Assembly: GCA_001802655.1 (NCBI GenBank)
Contig: MGZO01000130.1
Location: 32,117 to 96,016, forward strand
Direction of reading: 5' to 3'
Length of the DNA: 63,900 bases
Source: Hydrogenophilales bacterium RIFOXYD1_FULL_62_11
GTDB lineage: Bacteria > Pseudomonadota > Gammaproteobacteria > Burkholderiales > Thiobacillaceae
The notes below the pieces were generated by a model. That model was not told where the DNA came from, ran no database searches, and worked only from the letters and a program-made list of their open reading frames with translations. Every line of letters begins with the position of its first letter. Within the stretch, counting starts at the first letter, position 1. The translations under genes and the position numbers were made by a program. This document shows positions 43,710-53,096 of the stretch, piece by piece.

Positions 43710-45430
43710 GCTTTTCCCTGCATGGCATCGGCGTATCCGGTGGCATCGCCATCGGCTACGCCCACATCACGTCGAGTGCGCGCGTCGAAGTCCCGCAATA
43801 CATGCTGGATCGCCAATATATTGACGAGGAACTGGCGCGCTTCGACGCTGCCATCCTCACCACCCGTGCCGAGCTCGAAACGCTGCGCACCCATATCCCG
43901 GCGCACGCGCCAGCCGAGCTGTCGGCGTTTCTCGACATGCACCTGATGTTCCTCGGCGACTCGACCATCGCCGAGGAGCCCAAGCGTCTGATCCGGGAAA
44001 CGCAATGCAATGCAGAGTGGGCGCTAGCGCAACAAATGGAAGCCCTGGTGGCGCGCTTCGAAGAAATCGAGGATCCCTATCTGCGCAGCCGTCAGGACGA
44101 CGTGGTGCAGGTGGTGCAGCGCGTGCTCAAGGTGTTGCTTGGCCACCCCAGCCATTTGCCACTGGACGTCAACTTTGACGAGGAACGCATTCTGGTCGCC
44201 CACGAGTTGTCGCCGGCCGACATGATCCTGTTCAAAAGCGTGCGCTTCGCCGCCTTCATCACAGATCTCGGCGGCACCACTTCACACACGGCAATCCTTG
44301 CGCGCAGCATGGCGATTCCGTCTGTCATGGCGCTGCACAATGCGCGTGGACTCATCCGCGATCACGACCTGCTGATCGTCGATGGCCGCGATGGCGTAGT
44401 CATCGTCAACCCGGACGAATCCGCGCTCGCCGAATACCGGCTGCGGCAAAACCAGTGGCGCATCGATACCGAGAAGCTCAAACGCCTGAAGACCAGCAAA
44501 TCGGCCACGCTCGACGGTACACCCATCGCCTTGATGGCAAACATCGAACTGCTCACCGATCTCGATGCAGTCCAAGCGGCTGGCGCGCACGGAATCGGCC
44601 TGTTCCGCAGCGAATTCATGTTTCTCAACCGCAGCGATCTGCCGAGCGAAGAAGAACAGTACGAATTTTATAAAACGGTGACCGAGTCGCTCGACGGCAA
44701 ACCGGTCACGATCCGCACCCTTGATCTGGGTGCCGACAAACAGGCACCGTGGGGGCATTCGGTTGCCGACAACCCCGCGCTGGGCCTGCGCGCCATCCGT
44801 TTGTGTCTGGCCGAACCGGGGCTGTTCCAGACGCAGCTGCGGGCCATTCTGCGCGCCTCGCACCACGGTCGGGTGAACATCCTGATCCCCATGCTGGCCA
44901 GTTTCATCGAGTTGCGCCAGACCCTGCAGCACATCGACGCAGCCAAGGCCGCATTACGTAAAGACGGCCTGAAGTTCGACGAAAGCATTGCCATCGGCGG
45001 CATGATCGAAGTGCCCGCTGCCGCCTTGTCAGCCGGTTTTTTTGCCGAGCAGCTGGACTTCCTGTCGATCGGCACCAACGACCTGATCCAGTACACGCTG
45101 GCGATTGACCGCGCCGACGACAGCGTGGCGCATCTCTACGACCCGCTGCATCCTGCGGTGCTCAACCTGATCCAGCACACCATCCGCGCCGGCACCAAAG
45201 CCGGCAAGCCGGTGTCGGTTTGCGGTGAAATGGCAGGAGACCCGCTGTTGACGCGCCTGCTGCTGGGACTGGGATTGCGCTCGTTTTCAATGCAGCCAGC
45301 GAGCCTGCTGCAGGTCAAGCAGCAGGTGCTGAAAGCGCAAATTGAAGAGTTGACGCCACTGACGCAGCGCTTGCTGAAAAACACCGACCCCGACAAGACC
45401 TCGCAGTTGCTGAGTCGCCTCAACAGCTAG
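43706..45430 (+). CDS. ptsI: PEP-protein phosphotransferase (Enzyme I)
   Basis: A 574-residue cytoplasmic enzyme that moves phosphate from PEP to HPr. The active histidine is about H194 in TDLGGTTSHTAILARSM. The C-terminal PEP-binding barrel has GIGLFRSEFMFLNR, TIRTLDLGADKQ and the catalytic loop SVCGEMAGD. Length is standard. It ends the three-gene PTS operon, 15 bp from the convergent dynamin-like gene. Confidence 0.96.
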   Translation: MSFSLHGIGVSGGIAIGYAHITSSARVEVPQYMLDRQYIDEELARFDAAILTTRAELETLRTHIPAHAPAELSAFLDMHLMFLGDSTIAEEPKRLIRETQCNAEWALAQQMEALVARFEEIEDPYLRSRQDDVVQVVQRVLKVLLGHPSHLPLDVNFDEERILVAHELSPADMILFKSVRFAAFITDLGGTTSHTAILARSMAIPSVMALHNARGLIRDHDLLIVDGRDGVVIVNPDESALAEYRLRQNQWRIDTEKLKRLKTSKSATLDGTPIALMANIELLTDLDAVQAAGAHGIGLFRSEFMFLNRSDLPSEEEQYEFYKTVTESLDGKPVTIRTLDLGADKQAPWGHSVADNPALGLRAIRLCLAEPGLFQTQLRAILRASHHGRVNILIPMLASFIELRQTLQHIDAAKAALRKDGLKFDESIAIGGMIEVPAAALSAGFFAEQLDFLSIGTNDLIQYTLAIDRADDSVAHLYDPLHPAVLNLIQHTIRAGTKAGKPVSVCGEMAGDPLLTRLLLGLGLRSFSMQPASLLQVKQQVLKAQIEELTPLTQRLLKNTDPDKTSQLLSRLNS

Positions 45431-45444
45431 AGCGGGCCGCCGGA

Positions 45445-47349
45445 TTACGCGACCAGCTGCGCGGCGATGCGCGCAAGCGCTACCTTATCGTGGCGCATGT
45501 TGCTGATGTCCTGTTTGATTTGCGCCATGCGGCTGTGCAGCGTGCCCATGTTTTCCAGGATGCGCTGCAGGCTGTTGAGCCGCGTGTCGAGATATTGCTT
45601 GTGCTCGCGGATGCGCGTCATGACGGGATCAAGCGCGATCCGCAACCAGCGCTCTGCCTCGGTTCGTGCCAGATTGAACGCCTGGCGCGCCTCGACTGCG
45701 AGACCGGCATAAAACCGCCGGATCATGAAATTCTTTTCCAGCAACAAGTTGGCGGGATCACGGCAGAATGCATCGGTCTCCAGCATCAAGGTTTTCAGGC
45801 GATTGCGATACGCGCCCAAATCCAGTCGGGGAACCTGCATCTTGGGCAGGTGATGATCGCGATGAAAGCGGACATACGCCCGATCCAGCGTTTCCAGCAT
45901 GCTGTCGGCCATCCTGGTGGCATGCTCCAGCCGATCATTCATCTGCTCGCTCAACTGGCGAATCCCGCCAGTCAGTCCACGGGTGGTCAAACTGCCTTCC
46001 ATGGCTGCGCGCCCGGCCTTGCAAATCCCGTCCAGCGTGTCCTCCGACAAATTCGCCAGTAACTGTTCACCCTGTGCCTGCACCATTTTGCGGGTGACCC
46101 GGAACTGCACCGCCGTGGCGTCGTAGCTGTCTTTTTCCTGTTGCAGGCTGGCGCGCGTCTGCTCGATCAACTCACGATTCTTGCCGGATAGCTGGGTCAA
46201 CTGAACCAGTTCATCGCTGCTGCGCTTGAGCCGCGCGTCGAGATCGGTCCGGCTTTCATCCAGCGACCCCAGCACCTCATGGCTGACCGCGTGGTGCAGC
46301 AAGTCGCGTCGCGACGGAATCACCTGATGCGCCAGCAGATACTCCAGCGACTCGATGCCCGAGCGCACGCGCAGGGCCGGGTCATTGCGGATGGTGGCCA
46401 CCAGCGCCTTTTGCGCCGACACGGCAAACACCCGGCTGCGCGGCAACTTCAGCACGCGCCCCGTCTCCTCGGCCTGACGCTCAATCGCGGCCTGAACTTC
46501 AGCATCGCTCTTGAGTTCGTCCCACAGCATGTCGATCTTGTTCAGCACCGCTACGTGATAGTTGGCATGACGATGCACATGCTTCTGCCAGATTTCCAGA
46601 TCCGAGCGCGTCACCCCGGTATCCGTCGCCAGCAAGAACATCACCGCATGCGCGTTGGGAATCACCGACAGGGTGAGCTCGGGCTCCGCCCCCAACGCAT
46701 TGAGTCCCGGTGTGTCCAGAATAATCAGACCGGCCTGCAATAACGGATGCGGGTAATTGACCAGGGCATAGCGCCAGGCCGGCACTTCAACCGTGCCGTC
46801 CGGGCGCAACTGATGCCGCTCGCTGGCGTCCTCCCCGTTCCATAGTCCGAGCTCGATGGCTTCCACTGCCGGCATTGGCCGGGTTTCGGTGAGTTTTTTC
46901 AGGCTCTGCTGCATCTGGCGCGGATCGTTCGGGTCAAGCGCGATCCGGCACCACTCGATGGGCATGTGCTTGAGGCTGGACAGCGACTCGTCACGCCGCC
47001 GCGTCTCGATCGGGAGCAGGCTAAGGCTGGGTGCTTCACCCGGGTTGAAGAAGAGTTCGGTCGGACACATGGTGGTGCGCCCCGCTTCGGATGGCAGCAA
47101 ACGCTGACCCTGATCGGCAAAGAACAGGGCATTGATGAGCTCGGTTTTTCCGCGCGAGAATTCGGCGACAAAGGCCACCACCAGCTTGTCCTGGCGCAGC
47201 CCGGCCGCTGCATCGGTCAGGCGCAGCGAACGTTCGGCATCAATCCCGTGCTGTTGATCCAGCCAGTTGGAATAGTCCGTAATCGCGTTCGCCAGACGCA
47301 AACGCCGTTCACTGAAGTCGGCGACTTCCTGTTCCAGATGGACACTCAT
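45445..47349 (-). CDS. Dynamin-like GTPase
   Basis: A 634-residue large GTPase of the bacterial dynamin group. The P-loop region is FVAEFSRGKTELINALFF (first Gly of GxxxxGK[ST] replaced by Ala), TTMCPTELFF provides the switch I Thr, DTPGLNALG is G3 and LNKIDMLWDE is G4. The remainder is mostly helical with coiled-coil character, as expected for the stalk. Relatives remodel membranes. No partner dynamin gene is adjacent; the previous gene on the strand is a decayed yggU. Confidence 0.85.
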   Translation of the reverse strand: MSVHLEQEVADFSERRLRLANAITDYSNWLDQQHGIDAERSLRLTDAAAGLRQDKLVVAFVAEFSRGKTELINALFFADQGQRLLPSEAGRTTMCPTELFFNPGEAPSLSLLPIETRRRDESLSSLKHMPIEWCRIALDPNDPRQMQQSLKKLTETRPMPAVEAIELGLWNGEDASERHQLRPDGTVEVPAWRYALVNYPHPLLQAGLIILDTPGLNALGAEPELTLSVIPNAHAVMFLLATDTGVTRSDLEIWQKHVHRHANYHVAVLNKIDMLWDELKSDAEVQAAIERQAEETGRVLKLPRSRVFAVSAQKALVATIRNDPALRVRSGIESLEYLLAHQVIPSRRDLLHHAVSHEVLGSLDESRTDLDARLKRSSDELVQLTQLSGKNRELIEQTRASLQQEKDSYDATAVQFRVTRKMVQAQGEQLLANLSEDTLDGICKAGRAAMEGSLTTRGLTGGIRQLSEQMNDRLEHATRMADSMLETLDRAYVRFHRDHHLPKMQVPRLDLGAYRNRLKTLMLETDAFCRDPANLLLEKNFMIRRFYAGLAVEARQAFNLARTEAERWLRIALDPVMTRIREHKQYLDTRLNSLQRILENMGTLHSRMAQIKQDISNMRHDKVALARIAAQLVA

Positions 47350-47385
47350 GTTGGGCTATTATTTTCCAATTTATGCTAGGGCGTA

Positions 47386-47646
47386 TTGTCACAACACTCG
47401 TCTGCCGTTTTTTTTTTGCGCGATGACCACGGCGCACTGGCCGCACCGCCGATTCAGGTACGACCCGGTGCGCAGCCAGGAAACAGGCCGCATTCGCCTT
47501 GTTATCGACTTCTGGCGTGGCGACTTTAATTTCAGGCAGCCCATCGTGCCGCCCCCCATGGCCAAGGCTGTTCCCCCGTGTTGCAGCTGCATCCAGCAAC
47601 CACGCGTCCCATTGCGACGCTGCCAGTCGGGTTCAGAGTGCGCCAA
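47386..47646 (-). pseudogene. yggU: Decayed yggU (DUF167) gene
   Basis: Directly downstream of yggT the minus strand encodes DUF167-like protein pieces in different frames. EPDWQRRNG (47608-47634) is in one frame. KVATPEVDNKANAAC (47483-47527) and VRRGHRAKKK, the most conserved part of the family, are in another. A third hint, GCLKLK, lies in the first frame just before the KVATP segment. Restoring one G after AATGGG would join EPDWQRRNG to DAWLLD. At least two frame changes are needed and no intact start is seen. yggT-yggU is the usual gene order, which supports the identity. Confidence 0.75.
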
Positions 47647-48208
47647 GAAGCGCTTGCTCGGCCGCCATGATTGGCACCATCAAAACCAGCTGGCACAGAA
47701 TGAACAGCACGATCGGCGTCAGATCGACGTTCGCCACCATCGGCACAATCCGCCGTAGTGGACGCAAAAACGGCTCGGACAGTTCATAAACGACGGGCGC
47801 CAACGGTGAGTTAGTGTTTACCCACGACAGCACTGCACGCGCCACGGTAATACCGATGATCATGTAGACCGTCAGGCTCAGCAGCCGCACCACAGCCAGC
47901 CCCAGCATCACCGGCCACACCTTGCCGCCCGCGAGCGCGAAGGGAAAATCATTCAGCCAGTACCCGGTCGCCACCACGGCAAACTCAACCAGCAAGGCCA
48001 GCAGCAGACACGCCCAGTCGAGGCCGAAAAAACCCGGCACCACGCGGCGCAGCGGCTTCACCGCAAAATCGGTCAAGGCGACGATGAATTGGGCAAAGGG
48101 GTTGCGAAAAGGCACCCGGAACAGCTGCATCATGAAGCGCAACAGCACCGCAATCACGAACAGATTGCCGAGTGTCTGGATCAGAAAGGCCAGCGCACCT
48201 GAAATCAT
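47633..48208 (-). CDS. yggT: YggT family membrane protein
   Basis: A 191-residue inner-membrane protein with two YGGT repeats, each with paired helices. LRFMMQLFRVPFRNPFAQFIVALTDFAVKPLRRVVPG is the first repeat signature and LSEPFLRPLRRIVPMVANVDLTPIVLFILCQ the second. Related proteins help osmotic shock tolerance or membrane protein assembly. Its ATG overlaps the proC stop by four bases. Confidence 0.92.
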   Translation of the reverse strand: MISGALAFLIQTLGNLFVIAVLLRFMMQLFRVPFRNPFAQFIVALTDFAVKPLRRVVPGFFGLDWACLLLALLVEFAVVATGYWLNDFPFALAGGKVWPVMLGLAVVRLLSLTVYMIIGITVARAVLSWVNTNSPLAPVVYELSEPFLRPLRRIVPMVANVDLTPIVLFILCQLVLMVPIMAAEQALLGAL

Positions 48209-49020
48209 GCCAGGCGCCCCAGTTCGTCACCCAGCTCGGCGCTGCGACGGCTGGCCGCATCCACCGCTTGGGCGAAGGCGGGCTTGACCGCTGCCGCCTC
48301 CAGCGCGGCAATGCCGCGCTCGGTGGTGCCGCCCTTGGAGGTCACGCGGCTACGCAGCAATGCCGGTTCCTCACCCGATTCCAGCGCCAGTTTGGCCGCG
48401 CCAAAAAAGGTTTGCAGCGCCAGCTGGCGCGCGGTAGCGGGTGACAGCCCCTGCGCCACCGCCGCCGCTTCCAGCGACTCGATGCAATAGAACACATAGG
48501 CCGGACCGCTGCCCGACACCGCCGTCACCGCATCCAGCTGGGTTTCGCTCTCCACCCACACGACGCCGCCCACAGCGCGCAGCACCATTTCGGCTTGCGA
48601 GCGCGCGTCCTGGTTGACGGCGGCCGGCGCGTACAGTCCGGCAATCCCGGCCTGCACCAGGGCAGGGGTGTTGGGCATGGCGCGAACAACTCGGCCATGG
48701 CCGCCCAGCCAGCGGCTGAGATCCGCCACCCGCACCCCAGCAGCAATCGAAATCACCAGTTGGGTCGAAAGACGCGTAGCCAGCCCGGCCGCCACCTCGG
48801 GCAGGGATTGCGGTTTGACTGCCAGCACGATCAAGCCATGCAGCCGTGCCTGCGCCAGATCGGTATGCGTTTCCACGCCAAAGCGTGCGGCCAACTGCCC
48901 CCGCGCATCGGCGTTGATTTCCACCACCTCGATATCGGTCGGCTGCGCGCCGCTGGCGATCAAGCCACCGATGATGGCTGCGGCCATGTTGCCGCCGCCG
49001 ATGAAACTGACTTTATGCAT
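48205..49020 (-). CDS. proC: Pyrroline-5-carboxylate reductase
   Basis: A 271-residue enzyme reducing pyrroline-5-carboxylate to proline. The Rossmann motif FIGGGNMAAAIIGGL is at residues 5-19, RAMPNTPALV near 117, and AVSGSGPAYVF near 160 begins the substrate domain. I start at the ATG at 49020, since the longer frame lies inside yggS. It overlaps yggS by 8 bp and yggT by four. Confidence 0.96.
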   Translation of the reverse strand: MHKVSFIGGGNMAAAIIGGLIASGAQPTDIEVVEINADARGQLAARFGVETHTDLAQARLHGLIVLAVKPQSLPEVAAGLATRLSTQLVISIAAGVRVADLSRWLGGHGRVVRAMPNTPALVQAGIAGLYAPAAVNQDARSQAEMVLRAVGGVVWVESETQLDAVTAVSGSGPAYVFYCIESLEAAAVAQGLSPATARQLALQTFFGAAKLALESGEEPALLRSRVTSKGGTTERGIAALEAAAVKPAFAQAVDAASRRSAELGDELGRLA

Positions 49021-49765
49021 GCTTGTTCCTTTCACCAAAGAGTGCGGTGCCAACCCGCACGATCGTCGCGCCTTCCAGTATGGCGGCCTCCAGATCGGCC
49101 GACATGCCCATCGACAGGGTATCCAGCGCGTAACCACGTGCAATCAAGGCCTCGAATGCCTCGCGTACCTGCCGGAACGCAGCACGTTGGGCAGCGATGT
49201 CCGTCGCTGGCGCCGGAATGGCCATCACGCCCCGCAGCTGCAAACCCGGCAGCGCAGACATGGCTTGAGCCAGCGCAGGCAACTCGGCGACAGCCACCCC
49301 GCCCTTGCTGGCTTCGCCGCTCACATTCAGCTCGATACACACCTGCAGCGGCGGCACACCCGTCGGGCGCTGTGCCGACAGGCGCTCGGCGATTTTCAAG
49401 CGGTCGATGCTATGCACCCAGCTGAAGTTTTCAGCAATGGCGCGGGTTTTATTGCTCTGGATCGGGCCGATGAAATGCCATTCCAGCGGCAGATCGCGCA
49501 GTGCTTGTTGCTTGTCGAGTGCTTCCTGGACGTAGTTTTCACCGAATTCGCGCTGACCGCAGGCGGCCAGTTCGCGCACCGCCGGCGCGTCAAAGGTTTT
49601 GCTGACCGCCAGCAGGTGTACCGATGTCGCCTCGCGCCCGGCATCAGCAAGCGCCTGCCCGATCCGCGCCTGCACGCTGGATAAACGCCGGCTGAACGCT
49701 TCATGTGCAGGCGGTACGTCCGGCTCAAGTTCGCCCGTTTTCAGTCCGTTATTCATTGCGCTCAT
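49013..49765 (-). CDS. yggS: PLP homeostasis protein YggS/PLPBP
   Basis: A 250-residue alanine-racemase-fold protein that binds pyridoxal phosphate and balances vitamin B6 pools. LLAVSKTF contains the PLP lysine, followed by REFGENYVQEA, WHFIGPIQSNK and LSMGMSADLEAAI near the end. It heads the yggS-proC-yggT(-yggU) operon and is divergent from pilT across 30 bp. Confidence 0.94.
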   Translation of the reverse strand: MSAMNNGLKTGELEPDVPPAHEAFSRRLSSVQARIGQALADAGREATSVHLLAVSKTFDAPAVRELAACGQREFGENYVQEALDKQQALRDLPLEWHFIGPIQSNKTRAIAENFSWVHSIDRLKIAERLSAQRPTGVPPLQVCIELNVSGEASKGGVAVAELPALAQAMSALPGLQLRGVMAIPAPATDIAAQRAAFRQVREAFEALIARGYALDTLSMGMSADLEAAILEGATIVRVGTALFGERNKHA

Positions 49766-49795
49766 TATCTTTCAAAACACCCAGCCGAGGCTTAC

Positions 49796-50839
49796 GTGGA
49801 TATTTCCGAATTATTGGCGTTTTCCGTCAAGAACAAAGCGTCCGACCTGCATCTGTCCGCCAGCCTGCCGCCGATGATCCGGGTGAACGGCGACGTCCGC
49901 CGCATCAACCTGCCGCCGATGGAACACAAGGACGTGCATCGCATGGTGTACGACATCATGAACGACGGCCAGCGCAAGGTGTACGAAGAAACGCTGGAAA
50001 TCGACTTCTCATTCGAAATTCCCTCGCTGGCGCGTTTCCGCGTCAACGCCTTCAACCAGCAATACGGCGCAGGCGCGGTGTTCCGCACCATTCCGTCCAA
50101 GGTGCTGTCGCTGGAAGAACTCAATTGCCCGCCCATTTTCAAGGAAATCTCCGACCAGCCGCGCGGCATCGTGCTGGTGACCGGCCCGACCGGTTCGGGC
50201 AAGTCGACCACGCTGGCGGCAATGATGGATTACATCAACGAGAACAACTACGCGCACATCCTCACCGTCGAGGATCCGATCGAATTCGTGCACCAGAGCA
50301 AGAAATGCCTGATCAACCAGCGCGAAGTCGGCCCGCACACGCTGTCGTTCAACAACGCCTTGCGCTCGGCGCTGCGCGAAGACCCGGACGTCATCCTGGT
50401 GGGCGAATTGCGCGATCTGGAAACCATTCGCCTCGCGCTGACGGCAGCTGAAACCGGCCACCTGGTGTTCGGCACCCTGCACACGTCCAGCGCAGCAAAA
50501 ACCATCGACCGCGTGGTCGACGTGTTCCCGGCGGCCGAAAAGGAAATGGTGCGCTCGATGCTGTCTGAATCGCTGCGCGCCGTCATCTCGCAAACCCTGC
50601 TCAAGACCAAGGACGGCAACGGCCGCGTGGCGGCGCACGAAATCATGATCGGCACCCCGGCGATCCGCAACCTGATTCGTGAAGGCAAGGTGGCGCAGAT
50701 GTATTCTGCTATCCAGACCGGCGGCAACATCGGCATGCAGACCCTCGACCAATGCCTGCAGGATCTGGTGAAGCGCAATGTCATTGCGTCGGGCGTCGCG
50801 CGCAGCGCGGCGCAAAACAAGGACTCTTTCCTGGGATAA
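49796..50839 (+). CDS. pilT: Type IV pilus retraction ATPase PilT
   Basis: A 347-residue hexameric motor for pilus retraction and twitching. The N-terminal PAS-like domain begins MDISELLAFSVKNKASDLHLS. Walker A is GPTGSGKST, Walker B VGELRDLET, and the C-terminal motif AIRNLIREGK is diagnostic for PilT. I start at the GTG at 49796 after a GAGG site; the longer frame upstream runs through the yggS-pilT gap into yggS. Confidence 0.96.
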   Translation: MDISELLAFSVKNKASDLHLSASLPPMIRVNGDVRRINLPPMEHKDVHRMVYDIMNDGQRKVYEETLEIDFSFEIPSLARFRVNAFNQQYGAGAVFRTIPSKVLSLEELNCPPIFKEISDQPRGIVLVTGPTGSGKSTTLAAMMDYINENNYAHILTVEDPIEFVHQSKKCLINQREVGPHTLSFNNALRSALREDPDVILVGELRDLETIRLALTAAETGHLVFGTLHTSSAAKTIDRVVDVFPAAEKEMVRSMLSESLRAVISQTLLKTKDGNGRVAAHEIMIGTPAIRNLIREGKVAQMYSAIQTGGNIGMQTLDQCLQDLVKRNVIASGVARSAAQNKDSFLG

Positions 50840-50864
50840 CCCGGACTGGCTAAGGACTGAAACG

Positions 50865-51992
50865 ATGAATGCTGAAAAAACCATCCACGACCTGCTGCGC
50901 CTGATGCTGGCGAAAAATGCGTCCGACTTGTTCATCACGGCGGGCTTCCCCCCCGCATTCAAGGTCGACGGCAAAATCACCCCGGTCTCGAACCAGACCC
51001 TGACGCCGGCCCACACCAGCGAGTTGGCCCGCTCGATCATGAACGAGCGGCAATGGAGCGATTTCGAAGCGACCAACGAGTCCAATTTCGCCATCAGCCC
51101 GCCCGAAATCGGCCGCTTCCGCGTCAACGTGTTCGTGCAGCAGGGCCGCGTCGGCATCGTGATGCGGACGATCGTGACCAAGATCCCCAAGATGGCCGAC
51201 CTCAATCTGCCGCCGATCATGAGTGATGTCGCGATGATCAAGCGGGGTCTGGTGATTTTCGTCGGCGCGACCGGTTCCGGTAAGTCGACCTCACTCGCCG
51301 CCCTGATCGGCCACCGCAACGAACATGCGCATGACCACATCATCACGGTCGAAGACCCGATCGAATACGTGCACGAGCACAACAAGTCCATCATCACCCA
51401 GCGCGAAGTCGGCATCGACACCGACAACTGGTTCTCGGCGCTAAAGAACACCTTGCGGCAGGCACCCGACGTCATCCTGATCGGCGAAATTCGCGATCGT
51501 GAGACCATGGAATACGCCATCGCCTTCGCCGAAACCGGTCACCTCTGTCTGTCGACGCTGCACGCCAACAGCGCCAACCAGGCGCTCGACCGCATCATCA
51601 ACTTCTTCCCGGAAGAACGGCGCGACCAGCTGCTGATGGACTTGTCGCTCAACCTCAAGGCCTTCATCTCGCAGCGGCTGATCCCGCGCAAGGGCATCGC
51701 AGGGCGCGTGGCCGCAGTCGAAATCCTGCTCAATTCGCCCTTGATCGCCGACCTGATCTTCAAAGGAGATGTCCATGAAATCAAGGAGATCATGAAGAAG
51801 TCACGCGAACTCGGGATGCAAACCTTCGACCAGGCGCTGTTCGATCTTTACGAGGCGGGCATGATCAGCTACGAGGATGCCCTGCGGAACGCCGACAGCC
51901 TCAACGACCTGCGCCTGCAGATCAAGCTGCACGGCCAGGAGGCCAAAGGGCGCGACATGATGGCGGGGCTGGATCACCTCGGCATCGTCTAG
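50865..51992 (+). CDS. pilU: PilT-like retraction ATPase PilU
   Basis: A 375-residue paralogue of PilT that assists forceful retraction. Walker A is GATGSGKST and Walker B GEIRDRETM, and the protein ends in LHGQEAKGRDMMAGLDHLGIV. The ATG at 50865 follows TAAGGACTG, 25 bp after pilT. The 128 bases after it hold nothing I can name. Confidence 0.94.
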   Translation: MNAEKTIHDLLRLMLAKNASDLFITAGFPPAFKVDGKITPVSNQTLTPAHTSELARSIMNERQWSDFEATNESNFAISPPEIGRFRVNVFVQQGRVGIVMRTIVTKIPKMADLNLPPIMSDVAMIKRGLVIFVGATGSGKSTSLAALIGHRNEHAHDHIITVEDPIEYVHEHNKSIITQREVGIDTDNWFSALKNTLRQAPDVILIGEIRDRETMEYAIAFAETGHLCLSTLHANSANQALDRIINFFPEERRDQLLMDLSLNLKAFISQRLIPRKGIAGRVAAVEILLNSPLIADLIFKGDVHEIKEIMKKSRELGMQTFDQALFDLYEAGMISYEDALRNADSLNDLRLQIKLHGQEAKGRDMMAGLDHLGIV

Positions 51993-52120
51993 CCAGGCGG
52001 GTTAATCAGGGTTGAGACGGCTGTCGGCAAGACCTCGATCGCCTCAGCGGCCGCTTTCAGCGCCGCATCTTGGCTGCCGTATTACGTTCCCCTATGCATC
52101 GGAAATCGAGACAGAACCGC

Positions 52121-53008
52121 TCAGGCATTCAGCATGACGTAACGATCGCGTCCGCCGCGCTTGCCGGCATAAAGCGCCTGGTCAGCCCGGTCAATCACCT
52201 CGTCAATAAATTCGCCGTTCTGTGCTTGGGTCAGCCCCAGGGTAATCGTCAACCTGATCGGCTCCGCGCCGGAATCCAGCAGCAGTGGCGTATTGCGCAC
52301 CTGTTCGACGATCCGTTTTGCCGCAATGGTGGCGGCCTCAGGCGATGGACACTGCATCATCAGCAAAAACTCTTCCCCACCAAAGCGAAACAGGGGTTCA
52401 TTCGGTCGCAGTGCACTGCTCAGGCTGCGCGTCAAATGCTGTAACGCCCTGTCCCCCACTGCATGGCCATATTGATCGTTGATGTTCTTGAAGTGATCGA
52501 CATCGATCATCGCCAGATAAAGCTGGGTCCCCTCGCGCCTCACCACTTTCTGCGCCTGCATAAACTCGTCCTCGATTCCGAAGCGCAAGGGCAAGCCGGT
52601 GAGCGGGTCATTACACATGGCCTCAGCCAGGAATTGCGTCTTGAACCAGGCCATCAAGCCAATCAACTCGGACTGGCTTTGCTCAAACGTCTCCAGATCA
52701 GCGCTGGCACCAGGCTGTCCGGCCAGAATGTTGACGCACAGGGCCCGGATGGCATCGTGCATGGTCTGGTGCACAGCCTCAAGCTCCTGTGTCTTGCGTG
52801 CGTTCAGCTTTTCGAAATGGGGCCGCTGCAATGCAATCCAGTGACCGAACCGACACAGCATGTGCGCTTCGCTCGCCAGCACGTCGTCCCCGGGCGAGGC
52901 TCGCAATACCGCGCAACGCATGACACGACGCGTCCAGCCCAGATGCGCCTCCACCGCTGCATCCAACTCGATGATGAAATGTCTCGTTTCGCCCGACAGG
53001 TTAGGCAT
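52121..53008 (-). CDS. DgcZ-like diguanylate cyclase with CZB zinc domain
   Basis: A 295-residue cytoplasmic c-di-GMP synthase. The N-terminal CZB domain has H22 (EAHLGW), C52 (CRFGHW), H80 and H84 (HQTMH). These align almost number for number with the zinc ligands H22, C52, H79 and H83 of E. coli DgcZ, where zinc inhibits the enzyme. The GGDEF domain has DVDHFKNINDQYGH and GGEEF. The inhibitory site is RPNE instead of RxxD, so product inhibition may be lost. The ATG at 53008 has GGAG upstream. Confidence 0.88.
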   Translation of the reverse strand: MPNLSGETRHFIIELDAAVEAHLGWTRRVMRCAVLRASPGDDVLASEAHMLCRFGHWIALQRPHFEKLNARKTQELEAVHQTMHDAIRALCVNILAGQPGASADLETFEQSQSELIGLMAWFKTQFLAEAMCNDPLTGLPLRFGIEDEFMQAQKVVRREGTQLYLAMIDVDHFKNINDQYGHAVGDRALQHLTRSLSSALRPNEPLFRFGGEEFLLMMQCPSPEAATIAAKRIVEQVRNTPLLLDSGAEPIRLTITLGLTQAQNGEFIDEVIDRADQALYAGKRGGRDRYVMLNA

Positions 53009-53096
53009 GGGCCTGCTCCGCTTATTTGTATTCAAGCCTTAATTGTTCAAATCGTGCGCGTTTACGAAACATTCGTCCAGCCCGGACACGTGAACT

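Noticed and set aside
47348..47758. 136-codon plus-strand frame after the dynamin gene
   Set aside because: Overlaps the yggU remnant and the end of yggT, which explain the region better; no ribosome site and no recognisable domain.
53009..53035. Upstream TTG start for the DgcZ-like gene
   Set aside because: The ATG at 53008 has a GGAG site and puts the zinc ligands in the same register as DgcZ.
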